Source: Aminobacter sp. AP02 (GTDB taxonomy: Bacteria; Pseudomonadota; Alphaproteobacteria; Rhizobiales; Rhizobiaceae). Taken from it: a stretch of DNA of 64,000 bases. Each line of letters starts with the position of its first letter. Within the stretch, counting starts at the first letter, position 1. The stretch lies in NCBI RefSeq assembly GCF_003148805.1, contig NZ_QGGX01000011.1, forward strand, positions 62,001 to 126,000. Reading direction: 5' to 3'. This document shows positions 21,385 through 30,563 of this stretch, one piece after another. The notes under the pieces are model-generated. The model had not been told where the DNA came from. It worked only from the letters and a program-made list of their open reading frames with translations, and searched no databases. The position numbers and the translations under genes are program-made.

Positions 21385-21768
21385 CGCCCTCTGTATCTCC
21401 CATTTCCGTGCGGGCGTAGCCGCAAGGACATCCTGCCGCTCCGGGACGGGAATCCCAGAGACGTTCGGAGGTTCAAACCATACTCTCTTTCCAACCGCAA
21501 GGAAGCAGAGGCGTAACTCATGCGGCATTTTTGCGCGCAGGCCCATGGGCTGGCGCTGAGGCGCGTTTGGGGTTAGTTGAAGAGCGCGCGGGCGGAACCA
21601 GGCATTCGCCGGCTTTGTGCTGTCATGGTCTGGAAAGGCGTCGCAATTCGGGCCAAATTGGTCTCGAATGTCTGGAAAACCTGGGATTGCGGGATGGCGA
21701 AGACGCTGTCTTGTTATTTACTTGCTGCCTGCACGGCCTAACTGGCCGTGATTCGCAATGGAGCCGTC
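21385..21768. other. Intergenic promoter region between ctaC and the IalB-family gene
   Basis: 384 bases without a protein gene, the largest gap in the window. It must hold the divergent promoters for the oxidase cluster (minus) and for the IalB-family gene (plus). I found no tRNA-like fold and no convincing -35/-10 pair. The only clear structure is a hairpin close to the IalB start (CACGGCC 21732-21738, GGCCGTG 21744-21750, five-base loop), which would fall in the 5' leader of that mRNA. Confidence 0.5.
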
Positions 21769-22281
21769 ATGAAGTCTGGGCTTTTGAAAACCGTGGCTAA
21801 AATGTTGGTTGCCGCGGCCTGCGTGGTTCCCATGCAAGCCGGCGCTCAGCAGAGCGGCACGGTCAAGTCCACCCATGGCGCATGGTCCATCATCTGCGAC
21901 ACGCCAGCAGGCGCGACCAACGAACAGTGCGTGATGATGCAGAATGTCATCGCCGAAGACCGCCCGGAGATGGGCCTGTCGGTGGTCATCCTGCGCACCG
22001 CCGACAACAAGGCCGAGATCCTGCGTGTGCTCGCCCCCCTGGGTGTGCTCTTGCCAAACGGGCTTGGGCTCAATGTCGACCAGAAGGACATCGGCCGTGC
22101 TTACTTCGTGCGCTGCTTCCAGGACGGCTGCTATGCCGAGGTGATCCTCGACAAGACGCTGCTCGACACGTTCAAGACCGGCAAGTCGGCTACCTTCATC
22201 GTGTTCCAGACGCCTGAGGAAGGCATCGGCATTCCGGTCGACCTCAACGGATTTGGCGAAGGTTTCGCCGCCCTGCCCTGA
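21769..22281 (+). CDS. Invasion-associated locus B (IalB) family protein
   Basis: 170-residue exported protein of the IalB family, named from a Bartonella protein needed for red-cell entry but widespread in non-pathogenic Rhizobiales, where its job is unclear. A signal peptide (MKSGLLKTVAKMLVAAACVV to about residue 28) leads to a domain with the family pattern HGAWSIICDTP, two cysteine pairs (CDTP and EQCVMMQ; FVRCFQDGCYAEV) and GVLLPNGLGLNVD. ATG 21769 follows GGAG. It stands alone, with the GNAT gene starting 13 bases downstream on the same strand. Confidence 0.9.
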   Translation: MKSGLLKTVAKMLVAAACVVPMQAGAQQSGTVKSTHGAWSIICDTPAGATNEQCVMMQNVIAEDRPEMGLSVVILRTADNKAEILRVLAPLGVLLPNGLGLNVDQKDIGRAYFVRCFQDGCYAEVILDKTLLDTFKTGKSATFIVFQTPEEGIGIPVDLNGFGEGFAALP

Positions 22282-22293
22282 GGCCACCTGCCT

Positions 22294-22788
22294 TTGACGT
22301 TGAAGCTACTCGCCCCTGAAGATTACGAGGCTTTCAAGCGCATTCGCCTGGAAGCCTTGCGTATGACGCCCGAAGCCTTTCCCAGCAGCGAAAAGGATTG
22401 GGCGGCACTCCCTGACGAGGAATGGCGGCGACGCCTCACCAACAATGCGGTCGTCGTCTCTTTTCGGGGAGAAGAGCCTGTCGGCATCATGGGGCTCATG
22501 CCGCAGCAGGCCGCCAAGATGGCGCATCGCGCCACCATCGTCATGGTGTATCTGCGCGCAAATGAACGGGGCGGCGGGCGTGCCGTCGCCATGCTTGACC
22601 TGTTGCTCGAACATGCCCGCACACTAGGTGTACGACAGGTCGAGCTAGCGGTGAGCGCCGAAAATCCGGCAGCCAAACGATTTTACCTTCGCGAAGGTTT
22701 TCAAGAGATCGGCCGCATACCTGGCGGCTTGATTCACGAAGGTCGAGAAATCGACGAGATCATGATGGCGCGCCGCTTGGTTGCCTAA
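22294..22788 (+). CDS. GNAT family N-acetyltransferase
   Basis: 164-residue acetyltransferase. The acetyl-CoA-binding region is VYLRANERGGGRAVAMLDLL (about residues 86-105, a variant of the R/Q-x-x-G-x-G/A loop), followed by VRQVELAVSAENPAAKRFYL and GFQEIGRIPGGL, the usual final strands. Substrate unknown. No ATG suits the N-terminus; TTG at 22294, ten bases after GAGG, or TTG at 22300 is the likely start. It is probably cotranscribed with the IalB-family gene (13-base gap), though no functional link is evident. Confidence 0.85.
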   Translation: MTLKLLAPEDYEAFKRIRLEALRMTPEAFPSSEKDWAALPDEEWRRRLTNNAVVVSFRGEEPVGIMGLMPQQAAKMAHRATIVMVYLRANERGGGRAVAMLDLLLEHARTLGVRQVELAVSAENPAAKRFYLREGFQEIGRIPGGLIHEGREIDEIMMARRLVA

Positions 22789-22840
22789 CGGTGCCCGCGC
22801 GCCTACATCCGGTAAAATCGTTTTTCGAAGGGCAAGCGCC

Positions 22841-24253
22841 ATGACCAGCCTTCTCAGCCAGTTCGACATATCAGAAGAGCGCGTGCGCAAGATCGTTGCC
22901 GAGACGATCGAAGGCGCCGACGACGGTGAGCTCTTCCTCGAATATCGCGAGGGCGAGGCGCTGATGTTCGACAATGGCCGGCTGAAGACGGCCAGTTTCA
23001 ATACCGACCAGGGTTTTGGCCTTCGCTCGGTTGCCGGCGAGGCGACCGGCTATGCGCATTCCAGCGACTTGTCCGAGGCCGCATTGCTGCGCGCATCCGA
23101 TGCGGTCTCCGCCGTCAAGGGCGGTTATTCCGGCACGCTCGCCGCCGCTCCTGCGCGTACCAACCGCCACCTTTATGGTGAGGAAAACCCCATTCCCTCG
23201 CCTTCGTTCGAAGCCAAGGCCAAGCTTTTGCAGGAAATCGACGCCTGGCTTCGCGACAAGGACCCGCGTGTCCGCCAGGTCACGGCATCGCTTGCCTCGT
23301 CGTGGCAGCATGTCGAGATCCTGCGCGGCGACGGCCAGGTCGTGCGCGACATCCGCCCATTGGTGCGCATGAGCATTGCGGTGGTCGTCGGCGACGGCGA
23401 CCGCCAGGAAAGCGGTTCGTACGGTGCGGGTGGGCGCAAGGGTTTCGACGAATTCCTGACCGAGGAAAACTGGAAGGATGCTGCTGGCGAAGCGCTTCGC
23501 CAGGCCCTGGTCAATCTGGAGGCAATTCCCGCCCCTGCAGGCACCTTCGACATCGTGCTGTCGAGCGGCTGGCCGGGTGTGATGCTGCATGAGGCCGTCG
23601 GTCACGGCCTCGAAGGCGACTTCAACCGCAAGAAGACCTCGGCCTTTGCCGGCCTGATGGGCCAGCAGGTCGCGGCCAAGGGTGTCACAGTCGTTGACGA
23701 CGGCACCATCGCCGAACGCCGCGGCTCGATCACCGTCGATGATGAAGGCACGCCGAGCGGCCGCAACGTTCTGATCGAGGACGGCAAGCTTGTCGGCTAC
23801 ATGCAGGACCGCCAGAACGCGCGCCTGATGGGCATGAAGGCCACCGGAAACGGCCGTCGCGAATCCTACGCGCATCAGCCGATGCCGCGCATGACCAACA
23901 CCTACATGACCTCGGGCGACATGACGCCCGAAGAGATCATCGCCTCGGTCAAGAACGGCATCTATGCGGTGTCCTTCGGTGGCGGCCAGGTCGACATCAC
24001 CTCGGGCAAGTTCGTGTTCGGCTGCACCGAGGCCTACATGATCGAGGACGGCAAGGTGACCCAGCCGATCAAGGGCGCGATGCTGATCGGCAACGGCCCC
24101 GACGCCATGCATCGCGTGACCATGGTCGGCAACGACATGAAGCTCGACACCGGCATTGGCATGTGCGGCAAGGCCGGCCAGGGCGTGCCCGTCGGCGTCG
24201 GCCAGCCGCATCTGCGCATGAACCAGATGACTGTCGGTGGCACCAGGGTCTAG
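22841..24253 (+). CDS. tldD: Metalloprotease TldD
   Basis: 470-residue subunit of the TldD/TldE (PmbA) protease, which processes modified peptides such as microcins and degrades CcdA in E. coli. The zinc motif is HEAVGHGLEGD with the first His near residue 250 and the following Glu/His pair as in other TldD proteins. YREGEALMFDNGRLKTASF near the N-terminus and the C-terminal MCGKAGQGVPVGVGQPHLRM are also characteristic. The start is ATG 22841; upstream codons in frame read through non-coding sequence. The partner tldE/pmbA is not in the window, which is usual as the two are often unlinked. Confidence 0.96.
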   Translation: MTSLLSQFDISEERVRKIVAETIEGADDGELFLEYREGEALMFDNGRLKTASFNTDQGFGLRSVAGEATGYAHSSDLSEAALLRASDAVSAVKGGYSGTLAAAPARTNRHLYGEENPIPSPSFEAKAKLLQEIDAWLRDKDPRVRQVTASLASSWQHVEILRGDGQVVRDIRPLVRMSIAVVVGDGDRQESGSYGAGGRKGFDEFLTEENWKDAAGEALRQALVNLEAIPAPAGTFDIVLSSGWPGVMLHEAVGHGLEGDFNRKKTSAFAGLMGQQVAAKGVTVVDDGTIAERRGSITVDDEGTPSGRNVLIEDGKLVGYMQDRQNARLMGMKATGNGRRESYAHQPMPRMTNTYMTSGDMTPEEIIASVKNGIYAVSFGGGQVDITSGKFVFGCTEAYMIEDGKVTQPIKGAMLIGNGPDAMHRVTMVGNDMKLDTGIGMCGKAGQGVPVGVGQPHLRMNQMTVGGTRV

Positions 24254-24282
24254 CCCCGGACGCAGTTGCAGAATTTAAGCTC

Positions 24283-24990
24283 ATGCACCGCCCAACTTCG
24301 ATCGTCGTGCTTACCGGCGCAGGCATCTCGGCCGAATCGGGCGTCGACACCTTTCGCGACAAGGACGGCATCTGGTCGAAGGTCGACTATCGGGACGTGG
24401 CGACGCCGGAGGGCTTTGCCCGCAACCCCGAACGGGTTCACGAATTCTACAACCAGCGTCGGAGCGGCCTTGCCTCGGTCATGCCGAATGCCGCGCATCT
24501 GGCACTGGCGAGGCTCGAACGCACGTTCCGTGGCAAGTTCCTGCTCGTCACCCAGAATATCGACGACTTGCACGAGCGGGCGGGGTCGCAGCAACCCGTC
24601 CATATGCATGGCGAACTGACCAAGGCCCTGTGCGCCAGTTGCGGCTCCAGGCATCCGTGGCACGGCGCGATGTCGCGCGCCTCGCGCTGCCCGTCATGCA
24701 ATGAAATCGGCCAGTTGCGGCCGGATGTCGTCTGGTTCGGCGAAATGCCCTACCTGATGGATGAAATCGACGAGGCGCTGGCGAATTGCGACCTCTTCGT
24801 CTCCATCGGCACCAGCGGCAACGTCTATCCCGCTGCGGGCTTCGTCGAGCAGGCGCGCTATGCCGGCGCCCACACGATCGAGCTCAATCTTGAACCGTCG
24901 GAAGGCCACGTTCTCTTCGAGCAGGCCATCCACGGCCGCGCCACGGAAATCGTCCCCGAATTCGTCGAGCACATATTGGCTGGACGCTAG
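24283..24990 (+). CDS. cobB: NAD-dependent protein deacylase, sirtuin CobB type
   Basis: 235-residue class III sirtuin that removes acyl groups from lysines using NAD+. NAD-binding signature LTGAGISAESGVDTFRD at residues 9-25, TQNIDDLHERAG, the catalytic His in VHMHGELTKA, and two zinc Cys pairs (CASCGSRH, CPSCNEIG). The FYNQRRSGL stretch keeps the Tyr-x2-Arg pair that marks sirtuins able to remove succinyl and malonyl groups. ATG 24283 gives the usual length; the ribosome site is weak. It follows tldD by 29 bases. Confidence 0.95.
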   Translation: MHRPTSIVVLTGAGISAESGVDTFRDKDGIWSKVDYRDVATPEGFARNPERVHEFYNQRRSGLASVMPNAAHLALARLERTFRGKFLLVTQNIDDLHERAGSQQPVHMHGELTKALCASCGSRHPWHGAMSRASRCPSCNEIGQLRPDVVWFGEMPYLMDEIDEALANCDLFVSIGTSGNVYPAAGFVEQARYAGAHTIELNLEPSEGHVLFEQAIHGRATEIVPEFVEHILAGR

Positions 24991-25017
24991 AGGCCGACCT
25001 CCGGTCTGGGTGCCCCT

Positions 25018-26259
25018 TCATCGCCGCTTCTTTGGCTTCTCCAACAGCGCGACCGCCTCGACATGGTGCGACCAGAGGAACTGGTCGATCGGGGTTACGC
25101 TCTTCAGCTTGTAGCCGCCGTCAATGAGGATGCGCAGGTCACGCGCAAGCGTCGCCGGATTGCACGACACAGCCGCCACCATCGGCACGTCCGAGCGGGC
25201 GATCTGCTTGCACTGGTCCTCGGCACCCGCGCGCGGCGGGTCGAAGACGATGCCGTCGAAGACGTTCAGTTCCTTGAACGTCAGCGGGCGCCGGTCTAGG
25301 TCACGGCGCTCGACGGTGACGCGCTTCAAGCCGCTGGCGAAGCGGAAGCCGCGATCAAGTGCTGCCAGTGCCGGCGCGTCGCCCTCTACCGCGTGAACCT
25401 CGGAATTGGCCGCGAGCCTGAGCGCGAAGGTGCCGCAACCCGAGAAAAGATCGGCGACCTTCTTGGCCTTGCGCATGTGACCGGTCACGAGCGACGCCAT
25501 GGTGTTTTCCGCCTCGGCTACAGCCTGGACGAACGCGCCTGGTGGCGGCGTGACTGTCGCTGAGCCGAAGGTCAGCATCGGCTTGACCGGCTCGACGATG
25601 ATCTCACCGTCGATGGAAAGCCTGGCAATCTTGGACTTGATGACGAAGTCGGTCGCCGCGCGGCGGATCGCTTCGGTCGGCTTGCCGCAATCGGCCGCCG
25701 CCACGTCGAAACCGGACTCGGTGGCCGTGACCAGGAACCTGAAAGGCTTGGATGTGTTGGCGATGATGCCGGCAAGGTGCCTGAGGGTCGCGCTCGCCTC
25801 GACGATCGCAGGCAAGAGCACCGGGCATTCCTCGATGTCGACGAGAGTGTGCGAGAACGCCTTGTTATAGCCGAGATGCAGTCCGGTTTCGGTATTGCGC
25901 GCGGTGAAGGCTGCGCGGCGGCGACTGTGCGGCGGGCAGAAGACGAGATCTTCGACCGGCGTTTCGATGCCCCTCGCCGTCAGTGCGTGGGCCACCAGGC
26001 CGCGCTTCCAGTCGCGATACGCACTGTCCTCCAGATGCTGGATCGCGCAACCGCCGCATTCGGTGAAGTGGCGGCAGGCTGGCTCGATACGCTGCGGCGA
26101 TGGCTCGATCACCGCGACCAGTTGGGCGCGGTCCTTCTCGCGCGCGGCGGTTACCGTCTCGCCGGGCAGCGCGAAGGGGATGAAGACATGCCCGCCATTG
26201 GCATCGACGACGCCGTCGCCATGCGCGCCCAGCCGCGCAATCTCGAAACGCACCGTCAT
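25018..26259 (-). CDS. RNA uracil-5-methyltransferase, RlmC/RlmD/TrmA family
   Basis: 413-residue SAM-dependent enzyme that makes 5-methyluridine, most likely in 23S rRNA. The N-terminal TRAM-like part (ARLGAHGDGVVDANGGHVFI) is followed by iron-sulfur cysteines in CRHFTECGGCAIQH, as in RlmD/RlmC. The SAM motif is VADLFSGCGTFALRLA, motif IV is GIVFDPPRAGAEDQ, and the catalytic cysteine lies in VSCNPATLARDL. Start is ATG 26259, sharing one base with the tlyA stop (TGATG). The two rRNA methyltransferases are thus translationally coupled. Exact target base cannot be read from sequence. Confidence 0.94.
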   Translation of the reverse strand: MTVRFEIARLGAHGDGVVDANGGHVFIPFALPGETVTAAREKDRAQLVAVIEPSPQRIEPACRHFTECGGCAIQHLEDSAYRDWKRGLVAHALTARGIETPVEDLVFCPPHSRRRAAFTARNTETGLHLGYNKAFSHTLVDIEECPVLLPAIVEASATLRHLAGIIANTSKPFRFLVTATESGFDVAAADCGKPTEAIRRAATDFVIKSKIARLSIDGEIIVEPVKPMLTFGSATVTPPPGAFVQAVAEAENTMASLVTGHMRKAKKVADLFSGCGTFALRLAANSEVHAVEGDAPALAALDRGFRFASGLKRVTVERRDLDRRPLTFKELNVFDGIVFDPPRAGAEDQCKQIARSDVPMVAAVSCNPATLARDLRILIDGGYKLKSVTPIDQFLWSHHVEAVALLEKPKKRR

Positions 26260-27020
26260 CACATTTTCACTCCACCGAGCAGATATTCGCGGTTGCCGTC
26301 GCCACCATCGAGCGGCGATGGACAAATGCCGAGCGCACGCCAGCCCGGAACGGCAGCGAGCCAAAGGCGCAATTCTTCAGCCACGCGCGGACCGTCTTCA
26401 GCATTCTTGAGCAGGCCGCCCTTGCCGATCGCCTCGCGTCCGGCTTCGAACTGCGGCTTGACCAGGAATAGACCCCTGGCGCCTGGAGCGGCCAGATCGA
26501 GCGCATTGGGCAAGGCCAGGCGTAGCGAGATGAAACTGACGTCCGACACCAGGAAATCGGGCGTGCGGCCGCCAAGATCATCTGACGTCAGGTTGCGGGC
26601 GTTCAGTCCCTCCAGGCACGTGACGCGCGGATCGGCTCTGAGCTTGTCGTCCATCTGGCCGTGGCCAACGTCGATTGCCACCACATGGGCGGCGCCGCGT
26701 TCCAGCAGCACCTGGGTGAAGCCGCCGGTCGACGCGCCAATGTCCAGCGCTTGCCTGCCAACAGGATCGAAACCGAAATGATCGAGGCCGGCGATCAGCT
26801 TGAGCGCCGCGCGCGAGACATAGGCTTGCGCCGGGTCGTCGACCTCAATGGCAACGTCAGCCGCAACGGTTTGCCCGGGCTTCTTTGCGGGCTGGCCGTC
26901 GACGCTCACCGCACCGCGCGCCACCGCGTCGCGAGCGCGCGAGCGGCTCGCAAAGAAACCGCGGCTGACGAGCAATTCGTCGAGCCGCAGGCTGGCGGTG
27001 GCTGGCCTTGAGATTTCCAT
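26259..27020 (-). CDS. tlyA: TlyA family rRNA 2'-O-methyltransferase (hemolysin A family)
   Basis: 253-residue methyltransferase of the TlyA family, which modifies ribose 2'-OH in 16S and/or 23S rRNA. An S4 RNA-binding domain comes first (RLDELLVSRGFFASRSRARD, GAVSVDG), then an FtsJ-like catalytic domain with the SAM motif ALDIGASTGGFTQVLLERGA, and the catalytic-tetrad-like DVSFISLRLALP and LVKPQFEAGRE. I start at ATG 27020 (MEISRPATAS); the frame continues upstream without protein-like sequence. It lies 50 bases after dxs on the same strand, a common rhizobial arrangement. Confidence 0.94.
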   Translation of the reverse strand: MEISRPATASLRLDELLVSRGFFASRSRARDAVARGAVSVDGQPAKKPGQTVAADVAIEVDDPAQAYVSRAALKLIAGLDHFGFDPVGRQALDIGASTGGFTQVLLERGAAHVVAIDVGHGQMDDKLRADPRVTCLEGLNARNLTSDDLGGRTPDFLVSDVSFISLRLALPNALDLAAPGARGLFLVKPQFEAGREAIGKGGLLKNAEDGPRVAEELRLWLAAVPGWRALGICPSPLDGGDGNREYLLGGVKM

Positions 27021-27070
27021 GGCTTTCAATGGCGAATGCGCGCCTGCAAGGCAAGCGCTCACTCGAAAGC

Positions 27071-28984
27071 TCAGGCGCGGACGGCCTGGGCCGACTTGCC
27101 GAGCGCGGCGAAGACGGCGCGCACGATGCCGCCCGCATCGAGGCCGGCGTCGACATACATCTTGTCTGGATTGGCGTGGTCGACGAAGCTGTCGGGCAAC
27201 GTCAGCGGACGCACCTTCAGGCCATTGTCGAGCAGGCCGTTGCGGGCAAGGAAATCGAGCACCTGGCTGGAGAAACCTCCGACCGAGCCCTCTTCGACGG
27301 TGACCAGTACCTCGTGCGAACGCGCCAGGCGACGGATCAGATCCTCGTCCAGCGGCTTGGCAAAGCGCGCATCGGTGACAGTCGTCGACAGGCCGGCAGC
27401 ACCGAGTTCCTCGGCAGCGAGGAGGCAATCCTTGAGCCGTGTGCCAAATGACAGCAGCGCGACCTTGGTGCCTTCCTTGACCACCCTGCCCTTGCCGATC
27501 TCCAGCACCGAGCCGCGCTCCGGCATGTCGACACCGACGCCGTTGCCCCTGGGATAGCGGAACGATATCGGACCTTCGTCATACTCGGCGGCCGTGCGCA
27601 CCATGTGACGCAGTTCAGCCTCATCGGCTGCAGCCATGACGACGAAGTCCGGCAGCGAGGCGAGGTAGGTCGTATCGAAGGCGCCGCAATGGGTGGGACC
27701 GTCCGCGCCGACAAAGCCTGCGCGATCGATCGGGAAACGAACCGGCAGCTTCTGGATGGCGACATCGTGCACGACCTGGTCGTAGGCGCGCTGCAGGAAG
27801 GTCGAATAGATCGCAACGAAGGGCTTGTAGCCTTCCGTGGCAAGCCCGGCGGCGAAGGTCACCGCATGCTGTTCGGCGATGCCGACATCGAAGGTACGCG
27901 ACGGAAACGCCTCGCCAAACAGATCAAGACCGGTGCCCGAGGGCATGGCTGCGGTAACGGCGACGATCTTGTCGTCGGCGCGCGCTTCCTGGAGCAGGCT
28001 TTCGGCGAACACCTTGGTGTAAGCAGGTGCATTGGCAGGCGCCTTGGCCTGGGCACCGGTGATGACGTCGAACTTGTTGACGCCATGGTACTTGTCGGAG
28101 GCGGCTTCGGCAGGCGCGTAGCCCTTGCCCTTCTGGGTCACGACATGGATCAGCACGGGACCGGTGCCGTTGTCGCGGACGTTCTTCAGCACCGGAACCA
28201 GATGCTCGAGATTGTGGCCGTCGATCGGGCCGATGTGGAAGAAGCCCATCTCCTCGAACAGCGTGCCGCCAGTGACGAAGCCGCGCGCATGCTCGACCGC
28301 ACGGGTAATCGCACGGTCAACGCGGCGGCCGAGATACGACGTCAGCTTCTTGCCGAGTTCGCGCACGCCCGCATAGGTGCGGCCCGAAGCGAGACGCGCC
28401 AGATACGCGCTCATCGCGCCTGCCGGCGGTGCGATCGACATGTCGTTGTCGTTGAGGATGACGATCAGGCGCGCATCGAGCGCACCGGCATTGTTCATCG
28501 CCTCATAGGCCATGCCGGCCGACATCGCGCCGTCGCCGATGATGGAAATGACGTTGTTGCGGCCACCGGAGAGGTCGCGCGCCACGGCCATGCCAAGACC
28601 GGCGGAAATCGAAGTCGACGAGTGCGCCGCGCCAAAAGGATCGTACTCGCTTTCGGAACGCTTGGTGAAACCGGAGAGACCGTGCTCCTGGCGCAGCGTA
28701 CGGATGCGGTCGCGCCGGCCGGTCAGGATCTTGTGCGGATAGGCCTGATGGCCAACGTCCCAGATGATGCGGTCATCGGGCGTATCGAAGACATAGTGCA
28801 ACGCCACCGTCAGCTCGACCACGCCGAGACCGGCGCCCAGATGCCCGCCCGTCTGCGACACCACGTCGATCAGCTCGGCCCGCAACTCGGCGGCCAGCTG
28901 CGGAAGCTGGCCCTCGTCGAGCGCGCGCAGGTCGGACGGCAGGCGGACCTTGTCCAGAAGGGGCGTTTCAGGTTTTGCGTTCAT
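27071..28984 (-). CDS. dxs: 1-deoxy-D-xylulose-5-phosphate synthase
   Basis: 637-residue thiamine-diphosphate enzyme that joins pyruvate and glyceraldehyde 3-phosphate in the first step of the MEP isoprenoid pathway. The ThDP motif is [20 protein letters not shown] (near residue 150), preceded by the catalytic His in [15 protein letters not shown]. The transketolase domain shows [18 protein letters not shown] and the C-terminal domain ends normally. I choose ATG 28984 ([10 protein letters not shown]); a GTG immediately before it is also possible. It is followed by tlyA and the rRNA uracil methyltransferase, probably one transcript. Confidence 0.97.
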   Translation of the reverse strand: MNAKPETPLLDKVRLPSDLRALDEGQLPQLAAELRAELIDVVSQTGGHLGAGLGVVELTVALHYVFDTPDDRIIWDVGHQAYPHKILTGRRDRIRTLRQEHGLSGFTKRSESEYDPFGAAHSSTSISAGLGMAVARDLSGGRNNVISIIGDGAMSAGMAYEAMNNAGALDARLIVILNDNDMSIAPPAGAMSAYLARLASGRTYAGVRELGKKLTSYLGRRVDRAITRAVEHARGFVTGGTLFEEMGFFHIGPIDGHNLEHLVPVLKNVRDNGTGPVLIHVVTQKGKGYAPAEAASDKYHGVNKFDVITGAQAKAPANAPAYTKVFAESLLQEARADDKIVAVTAAMPSGTGLDLFGEAFPSRTFDVGIAEQHAVTFAAGLATEGYKPFVAIYSTFLQRAYDQVVHDVAIQKLPVRFPIDRAGFVGADGPTHCGAFDTTYLASLPDFVVMAAADEAELRHMVRTAAEYDEGPISFRYPRGNGVGVDMPERGSVLEIGKGRVVKEGTKVALLSFGTRLKDCLLAAEELGAAGLSTTVTDARFAKPLDEDLIRRLARSHEVLVTVEEGSVGGFSSQVLDFLARNGLLDNGLKVRPLTLPDSFVDHANPDKMYVDAGLDAGGIVRAVFAALGKSAQAVRA

Positions 28985-29062
28985 CACTCAGCACTAACAT
29001 CGGTTAACCTTTGGCAGATACGTCCACAGGCTGTGAAAGTAAATGCGTGGAGGTGACGCGCC

Positions 29063-29983
29063 TCAGCTTTCGGGCAGCGGAATGAATTCTTCCTCGTCGC
29101 CAGGAACGATATCGAAGCGCCCGGTCTTCCATTCGTTCTTGGCCTGCTCGATGCGTTCTTTCGACGATGAGACGAAATTCCACCAGATGTAGCGCTTGGA
29201 ACCCAAAGACGCGCCGCCGAACAGCATGAAATGCGCGCCGGTTTCAGAACCCACCACGATCTCGTCGCCGGGCCGGAACACCAAAAGCCGTTCGGGGGGA
29301 AAACGGTCGCCCAAAATGTCGAGGTCGCCGTTCAACGTGTAGATGGCGCGTTCCTCGGCATCGGCGGGGATTTTTATCCTTGCGCCGGGCGCGAGCGAAA
29401 TATCAGCATAGAGCGTGTCGGACGCCGCACGCACCGGCGAACGCAGGCCCTTGAAGTCGCCGATGATGAGGCGCCCGGTGGCGCCGTCGGCGGCGAATGT
29501 CGGCAAGTCGGCATAGCCGGTGTTTTCAAACAACGGCGCCACTTCCTCCTTGCCGTCGGGCAGCGCCAGCCATGTCTGAAGGCCGGATACCGACATCGGC
29601 GCGCCGCGCAGTTCCTCGGGCGTGCGCTCGGAATGCACGATGCCCCTGCCGGCCGTCATCAGGTTCACGTCGCCCGGTGCGATGACCATTTCGGTGCCGA
29701 GCGAATCGCGGTGCCTGATCTTGCCGTCGAACAGGTAGGTGACGGTGGCAAGCCCGATATGCGGGTGCGGACGCACGTCGAGCGCATGGCCGGCGCGCAG
29801 GATCGCGGGCCCCATGCGGTCGAAGAAGATGAACGGCCCGACCAGCCGGCGCTTGGCCGTCGGCAAGGCGCGACGTACTTCGAAGCCGTCGATGTCCTTG
29901 GCGTTGGGGATGACCATCAGTTCCAGGGCGTCGCAGGAAAAAGCGTCGCCGGGGCTCGGGTCGGGTGCGGGAAAGAAGCTCAT
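29063..29983 (-). CDS. Pirin family protein
   Basis: 306-residue bicupin of the pirin family, thought to have quercetin-dioxygenase-like or redox-regulatory activity. The N-terminal cupin carries the metal-binding pattern VRPHPHIGLATVTYL and a later His/Glu pair in GIVHSERTPEEL, as in human pirin. FFDRMGP and RRLVGPFIFF fit the family consensus. Start is ATG 29983, six to eight bases after AGGAT; a GTG two codons earlier is less likely. It lies upstream of dxs on the same strand with a 78-base gap. The substrate cannot be told. Confidence 0.93.
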   Translation of the reverse strand: MSFFPAPDPSPGDAFSCDALELMVIPNAKDIDGFEVRRALPTAKRRLVGPFIFFDRMGPAILRAGHALDVRPHPHIGLATVTYLFDGKIRHRDSLGTEMVIAPGDVNLMTAGRGIVHSERTPEELRGAPMSVSGLQTWLALPDGKEEVAPLFENTGYADLPTFAADGATGRLIIGDFKGLRSPVRAASDTLYADISLAPGARIKIPADAEERAIYTLNGDLDILGDRFPPERLLVFRPGDEIVVGSETGAHFMLFGGASLGSKRYIWWNFVSSSKERIEQAKNEWKTGRFDIVPGDEEEFIPLPES

Positions 29984-29999
29984 GGCCACATCCTAGTTC

Positions 30000-30093
30000 A
30001 TGACCCCGAAAATCGGAATCGATTTTCGGAAAGGATCACGCACAGGTTTAAAGTGCTACAGCGTCCGTTGCGCGTCCTGGGACGCGCGGCGCG
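30000..30093. repeat. Rhizobial palindromic intergenic repeat, copy A
   Basis: About 94 bases made of two dyads. The first has CCGAAAATCG (30006-30015) facing CGATTTTCGG (30020-30029); the second has GCGTCC and GGACGC further right (about 30073-30084). The same layout and much of the same sequence recur at 57060-57163 (copy C), including GCGTCC-x-TTG-x-GCGTCC. Repeats of this look are scattered through intergenic regions of many Rhizobiales. Their role is unknown; here one lies just upstream of the pirin gene. Confidence 0.75.
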
Positions 30094-30134
30094 GTGCGAG
30101 GGGAACGTTGCTGTCACCCAAGTTAGCACAACAC

Positions 30135-30401
30135 TCAGGCAAATCTCAGCGCCGAACGTGCCTTCGCCTTGGCGGCTTCTTCCTCGCGATTGCGCGGATG
30201 TTGGTGCGTTTCCATCGAATGCAGCAGGTCGTGCGCTGCTTCGGCGATCCTGTCGACCGCGCGATTGAACGCGTCTTCGTTTTTCTTCGAGGGTTTTGTC
30301 GAACCGCTCAGCTTGCGGACAAACTGAAGCGCGGCGTCACGAATCTCGTCATGCGTTGCCGGCGGCTCGAAATTGAACAAGGTCTTGATGTTACGGCACA
30401 T
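30135..30401 (-). CDS. DUF2277 family protein
   Basis: 88-residue protein of unknown function family DUF2277, found in actinobacteria and alphaproteobacteria. MCRNIKTLFNFEPPAT is the signature N-terminus, and I therefore start at ATG 30401. The middle (IRDAALQFVRKLSGST and NRAVDRIAEAAHDLL) is predicted helical and the tail is charged. No membrane segment or known catalytic motif is visible. It is downstream of xseB on the same strand, across a 162-base gap rich in hairpins, so it may have its own promoter. Confidence 0.88.
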   Translation of the reverse strand: MCRNIKTLFNFEPPATHDEIRDAALQFVRKLSGSTKPSKKNEDAFNRAVDRIAEAAHDLLHSMETHQHPRNREEEAAKAKARSALRFA

Positions 30402-30465
30402 CGCCTGCTCCCGGGCTTTCCACCATTTGGGCACCTGTTAACTGGGCGCAATGTGCCGCAAGGTC

Positions 30466-30549
30466 AAGCTGGAAGGCACAGTGCTCATTCCAGCTTTGCG
30501 GGAGCTTGCCCGCTCGGTGAGATGCGCGTACCCGACTGCTGGGGAGCAG
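30466..30549. other. Hairpin cluster between xseB and the DUF2277 gene
   Basis: The 162-base gap holds a strong stem of AAGCTGGAA (30466-30474) with TTCCAGCTT (30488-30496), whose 13-base loop itself contains GCACAGTGC, and further right CTGCT (30537-30541) with AGCAG (30546-30550 region). This could be the xseB terminator, an mRNA processing site or a small RNA; nothing in the sequence decides. No T run follows on the minus strand. Confidence 0.4.
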
Positions 30550-30563
30550 CCGGAAAGCACAAC

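Noticed and set aside
21385-21768. A tRNA or other structured RNA gene in the largest gap
   Set aside because: No cloverleaf, GTTC-type T-loop or other known fold was found; only a small hairpin near the IalB start.
30000-30093. Insertion sequence remnant
   Set aside because: No transposase coding or clear target duplications; only a short two-dyad repeat also seen at 57060-57163.
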